DNA of 64,000 nt from Phycisphaerae bacterium (GTDB lineage Bacteria > Planctomycetota > Phycisphaerae > Sedimentisphaerales > Anaerobacaceae). The first letter of the stretch is position 1; every line of letters starts with the position of its first letter. Both the position numbers and the translations under genes were made by a program. The stretch covers positions 1 to 64,000 of the forward strand of contig JAGOLX010000006.1 of the NCBI GenBank assembly GCA_017993835.1, in the 5' to 3' direction. Below the pieces are notes generated by a model. It was not told the DNA's origin and ran no database searches. It saw nothing but the letters and a program-made list of their open reading frames with translations. Below are positions 27,132-35,864 of the stretch, piece after piece.

Positions 27132-27653
27132 TTGGACGCAGAACAAGAGAGAGAACTCACGGCTTTGTCTCGGCAGGGCGACAGGGCAGCCTATGCTGGT
27201 TTGGTCCGGGCGCACTCGGGCCGGGTCTTCGCCATCTGTCTGGGCATGCTGGGCAATCGTCACGATGCCGAGGACGCGGCGCAACAGACGCTGTTGCGGG
27301 GATTCGTGCAAATCCAGGGCCTCCGTGACTCAGATCGTTTCGCCCCGTGGATCGCTCGAATCGCGAGGAATCTGTGTCTCGACACGATCCGACGGAGCAG
27401 GCGTCGGGTGGCTCCTATGCCGAGGTCGGAATGCGACGAGGGTGCCCGGACGGAAGACTGCCGGCGACTCGAAGCGGCTCTGGCGAAGCTCGACAGCGAG
27501 TATCGCGTGCCTCTGTTGCTCTTCTACTTCGATGGTCGGAACACACGGAGTATCGCCGAGACGCTTGGCGCCACGCCCGCGGCGATCCAGACGAGATTGA
27601 GTCGTGGTCGCAGACAACTCCGCACGCTTTTGACAGCCGAAGGAGGCGAATGA
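27132..27653 (+). CDS. ECF-type RNA polymerase sigma factor
   Basis: A 173-residue ECF sigma factor with region 2 (YAGLVRAHSGRVFAICLGML, DAEDAAQQTLLRGF, FAPWIARIARNLCLD) and region 4 (LAKLDSEYRVPLLLFYFDGR, SIAETLGATPAAIQTRLSRG). The start is a TTG at 27132, decided by a perfect AGGAG six bases upstream; no ATG fits. The downstream gene overlaps or abuts its stop and encodes a zinc-finger anti-sigma-like membrane protein, which most likely holds this factor inactive. Confidence 0.92.
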   Translation: MDAEQERELTALSRQGDRAAYAGLVRAHSGRVFAICLGMLGNRHDAEDAAQQTLLRGFVQIQGLRDSDRFAPWIARIARNLCLDTIRRSRRRVAPMPRSECDEGARTEDCRRLEAALAKLDSEYRVPLLLFYFDGRNTRSIAETLGATPAAIQTRLSRGRRQLRTLLTAEGGE

Positions 27654-29317
27654 TGCGGACTCTATGTGAACAGGTGCAGGACGAGCTTCTGAACAGCGGA
27701 GACGGCTCGATGCCGGAGTGCAATGACGATCTGTGGGATCACATCGACTCTTGTCGCGTCTGCCGGGCTTATCGGGCGGCCCTCTGCCGCGACGACAAGC
27801 TGCTGACCGACTACGTTGACGCGATGCGGCCCGGCGTGAGCAGGATCGAAGACGGCGTGATCGGACAGCTTGACCGGATGTCACAGGAACACGGGGTTCT
27901 TTCAAGGCGTCTGCCGGCGGCGTTGTGCGGAAGGCGGGCGGTCGGATGGGCGGTTGCGGCGGCCCTTGCCCTTGGCTTGTTTCTGCTGCTCGGACGAGGC
28001 GAGACGACGCTATACGCCCGGGTCATGAAGGTCATCGAGAAGGCCGCATCGCTGCACATCGTCGATAGGCAACTCCGTGACGGCCGGTGGGAGAAGGGCG
28101 CTGAGATCTGGTATCAGCGAGACGCCGGGGTTGCGGAGACAACCTGGCGCGAGGGCGAGATGGCATCGAGCAGGATCGATGACGGCGAGCACCTGTGGAC
28201 TCACGCGGCGGGCAACGACCTGGCCCAGTGCAGCCGGAGCATGGGCGTCCTGCGAATTGTCACCGAACTGCTGCAAACAGACGCCTTCTCAGACCGCGGC
28301 GTCCGGCTGTCCGAGGAGGACAAGATGATCGCGGGAGTGCAGTGGCGGGCTTATCTGCAATCCGGTGCTTCGGATACGTTGCACATCGTCGTCTGGCTCG
28401 ATGCTGAAGACCGCCTTCAAGCCTGGGAGAAGCGGCGACTGTTGACGCATGGGGTCTGGGAGACCTATCGAGCGGGCACGGTCGAATACGATGTCACGCC
28501 GGACCCGAAGGTCTTCCGACCCGACTTCGGCCCCGGCGTCCGAGTCGTTGAGGTCGATACGCTGCTTGACGAGTTCTTCGGCCTCGACGAGGCCATCTTC
28601 ACGCGAGAGGTGCTCGGCTTTGTGTTTGCGGTTCACGAGGTGGCTCGATGCGAAGGCGACAAGGTGTTCGTCGTGTGTTCACTACGGCCCGGCGATGAGA
28701 TGAAACGACAGGTCGAGTACATGGGGCCGTCGGTTTGGAATTACGGGAGTTTCAGTCTGGGCTCATCCTGGCGATGGGTGGATGCGAATGAGACCCGGGA
28801 TCGGCTCTATGAACGGCTTCCGCTGGGGCATCTGTATCATGCTGGGCTGGAAGTCCAGTCGGTGCTCCTGATTCCGCGGGGCTCATGGCCCGATCATGTG
28901 ACGGAGTGTGAGCTGGAGGCCCGCGTCAGCATACGCGATCATGGGCTGCGTAAGAAGCAGACTGCGAAGGGACTCGAAAGCGAGGCAGACTTCAAGCCGA
29001 TTGCTGTCGTTACCGTGCCTGACGATAGCGTGAGCGTGGCGCAGATCCTGGAGGATGTGTATGCGATGGGCCGCCGGCTCGAGCCATTCCTCGCTTTCGA
29101 CCGGCTCGCGATGAGGGCCATTCCCTTCACCGACGAGGAGATGGAAGCCTATGTCCGGGAGCATCCGGATGCCGGCGAGACGAGAGAATATCGAGCAGGG
29201 GACAGGACGAAGCGACTCTCCCACGGCGCCTCGGGCCAGCCAAGCGAGTTGGATCGGGAGCAGTGGTTCCGAGACAGAATGGAGTGCCTCAAAGACCTCC
29301 TGGCAAGGCGCAACTGA
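27653..29317 (+). CDS. Membrane anti-sigma-like protein with large C-terminal domain
   Basis: A 554-residue protein. Residues 20-45 hold a zinc-finger anti-sigma motif (His30, Cys34, Cys37 in DHIDSCRVC), residues about 97-114 are a single membrane segment (WAVAAALALGLFLLL), and about 430 residues should lie outside the cytoplasm. The outer part has a region resembling outer-membrane-lipoprotein-sorting-like folds (YARVMKVIEKAASLHIVDRQ, AEIWYQRDAG), but I cannot place it firmly. ATG 27653 is six bases from AGGAGG; ATG 27650 overlaps the sigma stop as ATGA. It is probably the regulator of the adjacent ECF factor. Confidence 0.75.
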   Translation: MRTLCEQVQDELLNSGDGSMPECNDDLWDHIDSCRVCRAYRAALCRDDKLLTDYVDAMRPGVSRIEDGVIGQLDRMSQEHGVLSRRLPAALCGRRAVGWAVAAALALGLFLLLGRGETTLYARVMKVIEKAASLHIVDRQLRDGRWEKGAEIWYQRDAGVAETTWREGEMASSRIDDGEHLWTHAAGNDLAQCSRSMGVLRIVTELLQTDAFSDRGVRLSEEDKMIAGVQWRAYLQSGASDTLHIVVWLDAEDRLQAWEKRRLLTHGVWETYRAGTVEYDVTPDPKVFRPDFGPGVRVVEVDTLLDEFFGLDEAIFTREVLGFVFAVHEVARCEGDKVFVVCSLRPGDEMKRQVEYMGPSVWNYGSFSLGSSWRWVDANETRDRLYERLPLGHLYHAGLEVQSVLLIPRGSWPDHVTECELEARVSIRDHGLRKKQTAKGLESEADFKPIAVVTVPDDSVSVAQILEDVYAMGRRLEPFLAFDRLAMRAIPFTDEEMEAYVREHPDAGETREYRAGDRTKRLSHGASGQPSELDREQWFRDRMECLKDLLARRN

Positions 29318-29450
29318 AAGGGCAAGCGACATCCGTGAGCCGCTTGCCCTCGTATGATACGCCTGGTCAAGGGGACCGGAACCAGAATTGCCAATCATCA
29401 ATCATAGATCATCCATCATCGATCACCCGATCCCTACCTCGGGAACGCCC

Positions 29451-29622
29451 GGATCGGAAAAAGGCAGATCGTGCCTATATTCTTCAACGAAATCTCTTGG
29501 TTCGATTTCGTTGAAGAATCATACTGACAAATGTCCCGACGCGCGACCGGGGTTTGAGGGGGAAAAATCGAACCAAGAGATTTTTCCCCCTCAAAGTAGG
29601 CCCGATCTGCCTTTTTCCGATC
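29451..29622 (+). mobile_element. Kissing-loop palindromic element, copy 3 (overlaps carB stop)
   Basis: 172 bp in the same orientation as copy 1. Terminal arms are at 29451-29477 and 29597-29622, with one mismatch. Hairpin A (29479-29493/29505-29519) is identical to copy 1, including loop CTCTTGGTTCG. A 33-nt spacer follows, then hairpin B (29553-29568/29580-29595, loop CGAACCAAGAG) with one base pair changed on both arms relative to copy 1 (GAAGAAT to GAAAAAT). The right arm reaches into the carB stop codon (29621-29623). Confidence 0.87.
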
Positions 29623-32600
29623 ACTTGATCCCTGCGTGGTAGCTCTGGAGGGACCGGACGGGGGCGACGTTGGTCCTGGCCTCGGCGATTCCCTTGACCG
29701 CGGCCACCGCGGCGGCGGTCGTCGTGATGTAGGAGACCTTGTACTTGATCGCGGTCTTGCGGATGTAGGAGTCGTCGGTCTTGCTGAGCTTGCCGGCGGG
29801 GGTGTTGACGACGAGCTGGATCTCGCCGTTCTTGATGGCGTCGGCGATGTTGGGTCGGCCCTCGTACATCTTGAGAATGGGCTCGGCCTGGACCCCGCCT
29901 GCGGCGAGGAACTTGCACGTCCCTTCCGTCGCCTTGATGCGGAACCCGAGACGCTGGAACTCCTTGGCGGCCTTGAGGGCGTCCTTCTTGTCCGCTTCGG
30001 TCACGGTGATCAGCACGGTGCCCTCCAGGGGCAGCTCCGATTTCGCGGCCAACTGCGACTTGTAGAAGGCCAGGCCGAAGGAGTTGGCCATGCCCAGGAC
30101 CTCGCCGGTCGAGCGCATCTCCGGGCCGAGCAGCGGGTCCACCTCCGGGAACATGTTGAACGGGAAGACCGCTTCCTTGACGCCGAAATGCGGGATCTTG
30201 CGCTGTTTGAGCCCGAGTTCCGCGAGCTTCTTGCCGAGCATGCACTGGACCGCGGCCCGCGCCATCTGGATGTTGCAGACCTTCGAGACCAGCGGGACAG
30301 TCCGCGAGGCCCGCGGATTGGCTTCGAGGATGTAGACCACGTCCTTGCAGATTGCGTACTGGATGTTCATCAGGCCGACGACATTCAGCTCGACCGCGAT
30401 CCGACGGGTGTACTCGTTGATCGTGTCGATGTGCTTCTTCGGGATGCTCACCGGCGGGATGACGCAGGCGGAGTCGCCCGAGTGGATGCCGGCCAGCTCG
30501 ATGTGCTCCATGACCGCCGGGACGAAGGCGCCGGAGCCGTCCGCGATGGCGTCGGCCTCGGTCTCGATGGCGTTTTCGAGGAACTTGTCGATCAGGATGG
30601 GCCGCTCCGGCGAGACCTCGACCGCCTTGGCGACGTAGAGGCGGAGCATCTCCTCGTCGTGGACGACCTCCATGGCCCGACCGCCCAGGACGAAGGAGGG
30701 TCGGACCATCAGCGGATAGCCGATTTCCCCGGCGATCTGGACCGCCTCTTCCGGACTGCCCGCCATGCCCGACTCCGGCTGCGGAATCTCCATCTTGCGG
30801 ATGGCGACGCGGAATCGGTCGCGGTCCTCCGCCAGGTCGATGGCCTCGGGCGAGGTGCCGATGATCTTGACGCCGGCCTTGGCCAGCTCGGTCGCGAGGT
30901 TCAGCGGGGTCTGGCCGCCGAACTGGACGATGACGCCCTCGGGCTTCTCCTTCTCGTAGATGCTCAGGACGTCCTCGACGGTCAGCGGCTCGAAGTACAG
31001 CTTGTCCGAGGTGTCGTAGTCGGTGGACACGGTCTCGGGGTTGCAGTTGACCATGATGGACTCGAAGCCCTCGTCGCGGAGCGTGAAGGCGGCGTGGACA
31101 CAGCAGTAGTCGAACTCGATGCCCTGTCCGATGCGGTTGGGACCGCCGCCGAGGACCATGATCTTACGCCGATTGCTGACCGGGACCTTGTCGGGTCCGT
31201 TGTAGGTGGAGTAGTAATAGGCCGCGTTCTCGACGCCGCTGACGGGGACCGCGTCCCAGGCCTCGACAACGCCCAGCTCGATCCGGCGGGCGCGGAGATC
31301 GGCCTCCGGGACCCCGAGCAGCCTGGCCAGGTACTTGTCGGCGAACCCGTCCTTCTTCGCCTGAATCAGGAGCTTATCGGGCAGCTTCTTGCCCTTGTAC
31401 TTGAGAATCTCCTCCTCCAGGGCGACCAGCTCCGCCATTTGCTGGATGAACCAGTGCTTGATCCGGGTCTTCTCGTAAATCGCCTGCACGCTTGCGCCTT
31501 TGCGCAAGGCCTCGTACATGACGAACTGCCGTTCGCTCGTCGGGTAGGTCAGCAAAGCCATCAGCTCGTCCAGAGACAGCTTGTTGAAGTTCTTCGCAAA
31601 ACCCAGCCCGTAGCGCCCGATTTCGAGTGAGCGGATGGCCTTCTGGAAGGCCTCCTTGTAGTTCTTGCCGATGCTCATCGCCTCGCCGACCGCGCGCATC
31701 TGGGTGCCGAGACGGTCCTCGACGCCCTTGAACTTCTCGAAGGCCCAGCGAGCGAACTTGACGACGACGTAGTCGCCCCAGGGGGTGTACTTGTCGAGCG
31801 TGCCGTCCCGCCAGTAGGGAATCTCGTCCAAGGTCATTCCGGTGGCCAGCATGGAGGAGACCATCGCGATGGGGAAGCCGGTAGCCTTCGAGGCCAGCGC
31901 CGAGGACCGGCTCGTACGCGGGTTGATCTCGATAACGACCACGCGACCGGTCGCGGGATCGTGGGCGAATTGGACGTTCGTGCCGCCGATGACTTCGATG
32001 GCGTCCACGATGTCGTAGGAGTACTTCTGGAGCTGTTCCTGGAGGGTGGTATCGATGGTCAGCATGGGTGCGGTGCAGTAGGAATCGCCCGTGTGGACGC
32101 CCATCGGATCGACGTTCTCGATGAAGCAGACGGTGATTTTCTGGCCCTTGGCGTCGCGGACGACCTCGAGTTCCAGCTCTTCCCAGCCCAGGACGGACTC
32201 TTCCACGAGGATCTGGTGGACGAGGCTGACGGCCAGACCCCGGCTGGCGATGGTTCGCAGCTCCTCGACGTTGAAGACGGCGCCGCCGCCGGTGCCGCCC
32301 ATGGTGTAGGCGGGACGAATGATGGCTGGATAACCGATCTTCTCCGCGATCTTCTCCGCTTCTTCGACGCTGTAGGCGATCTCGCTTCGCGGCATGTCGA
32401 TGCCCAGACGCTGCATGGTGTCCTTGAAGGCCTGACGGTCCTCGCCCCGTTTGATCGCGTCGACCTTGACGCCGATGACCTGGACGCCGTACTGATCCAG
32501 GACGCCCGCGGCCGCGAGTTCCGACGCCAGATTCAGTCCCGTCTGCCCGCCCAGATTCGGCAACAGGGCATCCGGACGCTCGACCTTGATGATCTCGGTC

Positions 32601-32821
32601 ACCGCCGCGACCGTCAGGGGCTCGATGTAGGTCGCGTCCGCCATGCCGGGGTCCGTCATGATCGTCGCCGGGTTCGAGTTCACCAGGACGATCTGGTATC
32701 CGAGCTTGCGAAGCGCCTTGCAGGCCTGCGTGCCGCTGTAGTCGAATTCGCAGGCCTGGCCAATGACGATCGGGCCGGAACCGATGATGAGGACCTTCTT
32801 GATGTCTGTTCTTCTGGGCAT
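29621..32821 (-). CDS. carB: Carbamoyl-phosphate synthase large subunit
   Basis: A 1066-residue enzyme making carbamoyl phosphate for arginine and pyrimidine synthesis, working with the small subunit CarA (not in the window). Both ATP-grasp halves are present: first half DIKKVLIIGSGPIVIGQACE and RPAYTMGGTGGG, second half IMVLGGGPNRIGQGIEFDYC and MVRPSFVLGGRAMEVV. The C-terminal allosteric MGS-like domain follows (FRIKATEGTCKFLAAGG, VVNTP). Length matches the family. ATG 32821 is set by AGGAG seven bases upstream. The stop codon lies within the end of the palindromic element. Confidence 0.97.
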   Translation of the reverse strand: MPRRTDIKKVLIIGSGPIVIGQACEFDYSGTQACKALRKLGYQIVLVNSNPATIMTDPGMADATYIEPLTVAAVTEIIKVERPDALLPNLGGQTGLNLASELAAAGVLDQYGVQVIGVKVDAIKRGEDRQAFKDTMQRLGIDMPRSEIAYSVEEAEKIAEKIGYPAIIRPAYTMGGTGGGAVFNVEELRTIASRGLAVSLVHQILVEESVLGWEELELEVVRDAKGQKITVCFIENVDPMGVHTGDSYCTAPMLTIDTTLQEQLQKYSYDIVDAIEVIGGTNVQFAHDPATGRVVVIEINPRTSRSSALASKATGFPIAMVSSMLATGMTLDEIPYWRDGTLDKYTPWGDYVVVKFARWAFEKFKGVEDRLGTQMRAVGEAMSIGKNYKEAFQKAIRSLEIGRYGLGFAKNFNKLSLDELMALLTYPTSERQFVMYEALRKGASVQAIYEKTRIKHWFIQQMAELVALEEEILKYKGKKLPDKLLIQAKKDGFADKYLARLLGVPEADLRARRIELGVVEAWDAVPVSGVENAAYYYSTYNGPDKVPVSNRRKIMVLGGGPNRIGQGIEFDYCCVHAAFTLRDEGFESIMVNCNPETVSTDYDTSDKLYFEPLTVEDVLSIYEKEKPEGVIVQFGGQTPLNLATELAKAGVKIIGTSPEAIDLAEDRDRFRVAIRKMEIPQPESGMAGSPEEAVQIAGEIGYPLMVRPSFVLGGRAMEVVHDEEMLRLYVAKAVEVSPERPILIDKFLENAIETEADAIADGSGAFVPAVMEHIELAGIHSGDSACVIPPVSIPKKHIDTINEYTRRIAVELNVVGLMNIQYAICKDVVYILEANPRASRTVPLVSKVCNIQMARAAVQCMLGKKLAELGLKQRKIPHFGVKEAVFPFNMFPEVDPLLGPEMRSTGEVLGMANSFGLAFYKSQLAAKSELPLEGTVLITVTEADKKDALKAAKEFQRLGFRIKATEGTCKFLAAGGVQAEPILKMYEGRPNIADAIKNGEIQLVVNTPAGKLSKTDDSYIRKTAIKYKVSYITTTAAAVAAVKGIAEARTNVAPVRSLQSYHAGIK

Positions 32822-33202
32822 TGAGTTTCTCCTGTAGTACGGCACAGACTCCCCCCCAACGCGAACCGTCGCGTCGGAAGCTCCGAACCAGCCTGGACGC
32901 TTAGCGGGACGTCGAGGGCTGAGTCTGCCGGGCATCTGCACGGGCTCGCGGGATTAGACCATATCCCTCGCCCCTTGTCAAAGGGCAAGGGAGCGTTGGG
33001 GTCGCAAGTCGCAGTTTGACCGCCAGGGTGCAGGGCAGGCGGGGTGGAGTTCTGAGTGCAGGAGGGGGGAAGAGTCAAATGCCGGAGACGACACCGGCAG
33101 GATACTGGCACGCACCTGCGGCATCATCTCCGGCGATGAACAGACGATGCCACTGGGGCATCGTCGCGGGCACTCTCGTTGACGGAATGCCAGCTAGTTT
33201 GT
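32822..33202. other. carB upstream region, no gene
   Basis: 381 bp between carB and a small secreted protein gene. I see no coding region. It holds a predicted carB promoter and a GCCCTTTGAC/GTCAAAGGGC-like hairpin region beside it. The rest shows no clear structure. Confidence 0.5.
32953..32981 (-). promoter_or_regulatory. carB promoter
   Basis: On the minus strand TTGACA and TCTAAT are 17 nt apart, a near-consensus sigma-70 promoter. The predicted start lies about 125 nt before the carB ATG, leaving a leader long enough for regulation; I do not recognise a riboswitch in it. Confidence 0.65.
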
Positions 33203-33550
33203 CTACAGGCTTCTGAAGGGCATGCCCGCGACGGTTTCGGGCAGCGGCTCGTTCGGGTCGTTCGGGTCGTCGTCCAGCCCGACGAGGGGCGCGATGCTCT
33301 CGGGCAGGGGCTCGGCCGGTTCGTTGGGATCCTCGACCGCGTTGGGGTCGTCGTCCAGCCACGTCATGGGCCCGAGGCTCTCGGGCAGGGGCTCGGCCGG
33401 CTCGTTAGGATCCTCGACCGCGTTGGGATCGTCGTCCAGCCACACTGTAGCGGCCTGGGCGGTCGGGGTGAATGCAGCGGACTGGTGGACGACCACGGCT
33501 GCGAGCAGCCCGACAAGTAACAGAAGCGTTCGAACGGATGTTTGTTTCAC
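33203..33550 (-). CDS. Small secreted acidic repeat protein
   Basis: A 115-residue protein with a signal peptide (SVRTLLLLVGLLAAVVVHQS then AQA) and an acidic Asp/Pro/Glu-rich mature part. That part is made of two perfect-length 27-residue repeats (WLDDDPNAVEDPNEPAEPLP) and a shortened third one. GTG 33550 is preferred because GGAGG lies nine bases upstream. I recognise no family. It follows a PilX-like gene, as does the similar small gene at 35667, so the two pairs look like duplicates of one module. Confidence 0.72.
   Translation of the reverse strand: MKQTSVRTLLLLVGLLAAVVVHQSAAFTPTAQAATVWLDDDPNAVEDPNEPAEPLPESLGPMTWLDDDPNAVEDPNEPAEPLPESIAPLVGLDDDPNDPNEPLPETVAGMPFRSL
33221..33445 (-). repeat. 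81-bp tandem repeat in small secreted protein
   Basis: Two 81-bp units (27 codons, residues 36-62 and 63-89) differ by only a few bases. They are followed by a shorter third unit (residues 90-110) that lacks the Ala-Val-Glu and Ala-Glu parts. The high DNA identity suggests recent slippage or duplication. Confidence 0.8.
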
Positions 33551-33609
33551 GGGTTGATCCCTCCTATAACAGGGTTCAGTTGACACAAACCAGGTATTTC
33601 TTCGTCAGG

Positions 33610-35382
33610 CTAGATGGTTTCGGAGTACGTCGTCAGGTCCGGGTTGATCACGATGGGAGTCGTGATGCCGCTGGGGAGCATCATGTCCTCCTCCGGGGTG
33701 ATGCTGATCACGCCGATATCGCTGATGTCCGTGGTTTCGGAACCGCCGTCGTCGAGCGTGGCGCCGATGTTGCTCACGTAGCCGCTCGAGTACATCGTGG
33801 TGTCCGCCATGGAGATGATCGTCCCGTAGATCTGGGCATTGCCGCGGACATCGACGATGCCGCCGACGATGGCACCGGTCAGGACGTTGTTGTCCGCCTG
33901 CACGGAGTTCGTATTGCCCAGGTTCACGTTGAAGTGCGGCGCCAGGATGGTCGCTTCCTGCACGTCGGACTGGTTGTTGAACGCGGCCGCGCCGGTGAAG
34001 TACAGCGTGTTGCGCTGCCACTTGAACGCCTGCGGCGTGTTCGTGATGATCGTGCCGTTGAACGTGCAGTTGTCGAAGCGGACGTTGTTGTAGCTGGTCG
34101 TGCTCGTCGACGTCCCGCAGTCGATGTACAGGACGCCGTTGAAGGTGCAGTTGGAGAACAGCGCGTTCTTGTTGCTGGGCAGAGTGACGTCCGTGAAAGT
34201 CTTGTTCAGGAACTTGTACCGCGTCAGCTTGGCACTGCTGCTGCTGGCGGGTGTGGAGTAGCTGCCGCTGGCGTGCGGGAAGTACTCCGTCACCGTGGAG
34301 ATGCCCGTGGTGGAAATGATCCCGTTGGAGACGGTCGAGCCGGTGGCGGGGACGGTCGTCGTGCCGATCGCGCTCTTGTAGGCGCTGGTGTCGTAATCGG
34401 AGATGTCCATGCCCGGCATGTCCGAGGATTCGGTCTGCCCGTAGTTGATGCCCCGGTGATAGGCCTGGATCTCATCGTCGCTGCTGTAGACCCGGTTCGC
34501 GTAGTCCACCGTCACGCGACAGCCGCCCTCGTCGTAGACGGCGTTGCCGTCCAGATCGACCATGAACCCGTTCTCGTCGACAGTGCCGCAGGAATCGGTG
34601 ACGACCTGTCCTTGGGAGTCGTACACCGTCATTCCAAAGGTGAACATGGGCAGGTCGTCGCCGTTGAGCGTTTCCATGTCGTAGCTCTGGCTCTGGATCT
34701 GATTGAGGGTCAGCACGGTGTTGACGGTCCCCAGGACCGTGGAGTCGCTGGTCATGTTGAACGGGGAGATCGACGCGACGTCCCACGCGCTGAAGACGTC
34801 GCCATAGATGGTGGTGTCGCCGGTGAGCCACATGCGCCCGCGGGTGGCGATCGCATAGCTCAGCACATCGTTGGCCTTGGTGATGTCCGTGCTCATGGAC
34901 ACGCAGCGCGCCGCCTCGCCGTCGGTTCCGATCGAGCGGATTTGAATCGTCCGCGGGTTGGAATCGTACCGCTCGAAGCGCACGGTCCAGGCGCCGTTGC
35001 CTGTTCCGAAGCCCATGTTGGTGAGGGTCAGCCTGTCGCCGCCGGTGATGGAACAGACCGAGGGGGTCACGTTGTCCAGTTTCTTGCTCTGGGCGTACGT
35101 GCACAACGTGTTCCACGCCGTCTCGGCTTCGCTGTCGCTGACGGTGTTGGTGCTGGTCTCGGCCAGGGTCACGGTGCTGATCAGGTACTTGGCGCACTCC
35201 AGGCCGGACTGGGCGGCCAGCAGGGCGGTGTTGAGTCTGTGCTGGTTGGATGCTACTTCGACATTGGCGCCGGCGAAGGACGCCAGAGCCACGGCCAGGA
35301 CCGAGAACACCATGATGAAGATCATGGACAGTACCAGAACGGCCCCGCGCCGTGTGCGGCGGGTCTTGCGTGTGGAAGGCAT
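33610..35382 (-). CDS. PilX-like pilus-assembly/secreted protein
   Basis: A 590-residue protein that begins like PilX N-terminal-domain proteins: a basic stretch (RKTRRTRRG) then a single hydrophobic helix (AVLVLSMIFIMVFSVLAVAL) and an Ala/Gln-rich helix (AAQSGLECAKYLIS). The rest is Ser/Thr/Asn-rich and contains beta-helix-like stretches (NVRFDNCTFNGTI, LFSNCTFNGVLYI). Such proteins are minor pilins or related envelope proteins. ATG 35382 has GGGGAG upstream. A paralogue lies next door (35865-37256). A strong promoter precedes it. Confidence 0.75.
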   Translation of the reverse strand: MPSTRKTRRTRRGAVLVLSMIFIMVFSVLAVALASFAGANVEVASNQHRLNTALLAAQSGLECAKYLISTVTLAETSTNTVSDSEAETAWNTLCTYAQSKKLDNVTPSVCSITGGDRLTLTNMGFGTGNGAWTVRFERYDSNPRTIQIRSIGTDGEAARCVSMSTDITKANDVLSYAIATRGRMWLTGDTTIYGDVFSAWDVASISPFNMTSDSTVLGTVNTVLTLNQIQSQSYDMETLNGDDLPMFTFGMTVYDSQGQVVTDSCGTVDENGFMVDLDGNAVYDEGGCRVTVDYANRVYSSDDEIQAYHRGINYGQTESSDMPGMDISDYDTSAYKSAIGTTTVPATGSTVSNGIISTTGISTVTEYFPHASGSYSTPASSSSAKLTRYKFLNKTFTDVTLPSNKNALFSNCTFNGVLYIDCGTSTSTTSYNNVRFDNCTFNGTIITNTPQAFKWQRNTLYFTGAAAFNNQSDVQEATILAPHFNVNLGNTNSVQADNNVLTGAIVGGIVDVRGNAQIYGTIISMADTTMYSSGYVSNIGATLDDGGSETTDISDIGVISITPEEDMMLPSGITTPIVINPDLTTYSETI

Positions 35383-35452
35383 TGTTCTCCCCCCCTGGGA
35401 AAAAGCCCCGTTTTTTTGTGACCCACTTCTTCTAGTTTGTTGCTCTGCACAG

Positions 35453-35481
35453 AGTATAGGAACAAACCGCAGACATGCCAA
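35453..35481 (-). promoter_or_regulatory. Promoter of the 590-residue PilX-like gene
   Basis: On the minus strand TTGGCA-N17-TATACT, about 70 nt before the ATG at 35382. This is a good match to the sigma-70 consensus; no operator symmetry is obvious. Confidence 0.6.
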
Positions 35482-35666
35482 TTCGGGAAGAATTTTGTGA
35501 AGTGAATCCGGACGGAATCGGGGGAAGATCGTGATGTGCGGACAGACCGAGGGCGAGAGGATATCCCTGGAATAGAGACATCCAGAATGCAGTATGTGCC
35601 GTGTCCGAGAAGGAACTCGGAGGCGACGAACCTGGTGCGCTCGGGCCGGCGGCCCCGCGGGAGGCG

Positions 35667-35846
35667 TCAGGTCTCTACGGCGCAGTCGTTGGCCTCAGAA
35701 GGCGACGACGTGTGGATCGGGCCGTTGCCGGCCAGCCATTTGGCGCTCGCCTTCGCCGGTCGTACCGACGACAGGCATTGGATGGCGACGACTGCCAGCA
35801 GCAGCTCCACCATCAACGCGAGTGTTCTGATGGATACCCGTTTCAT
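35667..35846 (-). CDS. Very small secreted protein
   Basis: A 59-residue protein, mostly signal peptide (MKRVSIRTLALMVELLLAVV) with a short mature tail (KWLAGNGPIHTSSPSEANDC). Its N-terminus resembles the 115-residue protein at 33203 (KQTSVRTLLLLVGLLAAVVV), and it too follows a PilX-like gene, 18 bp after that gene's stop. GGAG lies nine bases before ATG 35846. It could be a shortened relative of the longer protein. Function is unknown. Confidence 0.55.
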   Translation of the reverse strand: MKRVSIRTLALMVELLLAVVAIQCLSSVRPAKASAKWLAGNGPIHTSSPSEANDCAVET

Positions 35847-35864
35847 GATGCGCTTCTCCATTCC

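Noticed and set aside
29636-31630. 664-residue plus-strand frame
   Set aside because: It is antisense to carB, with composition rich in Asp/Gly/Arg/Val and no family.
33472-35421. 649-residue plus-strand frame
   Set aside because: It is antisense to the PilX-like gene. The real gene has a signal helix, promoter and ribosome-binding site.
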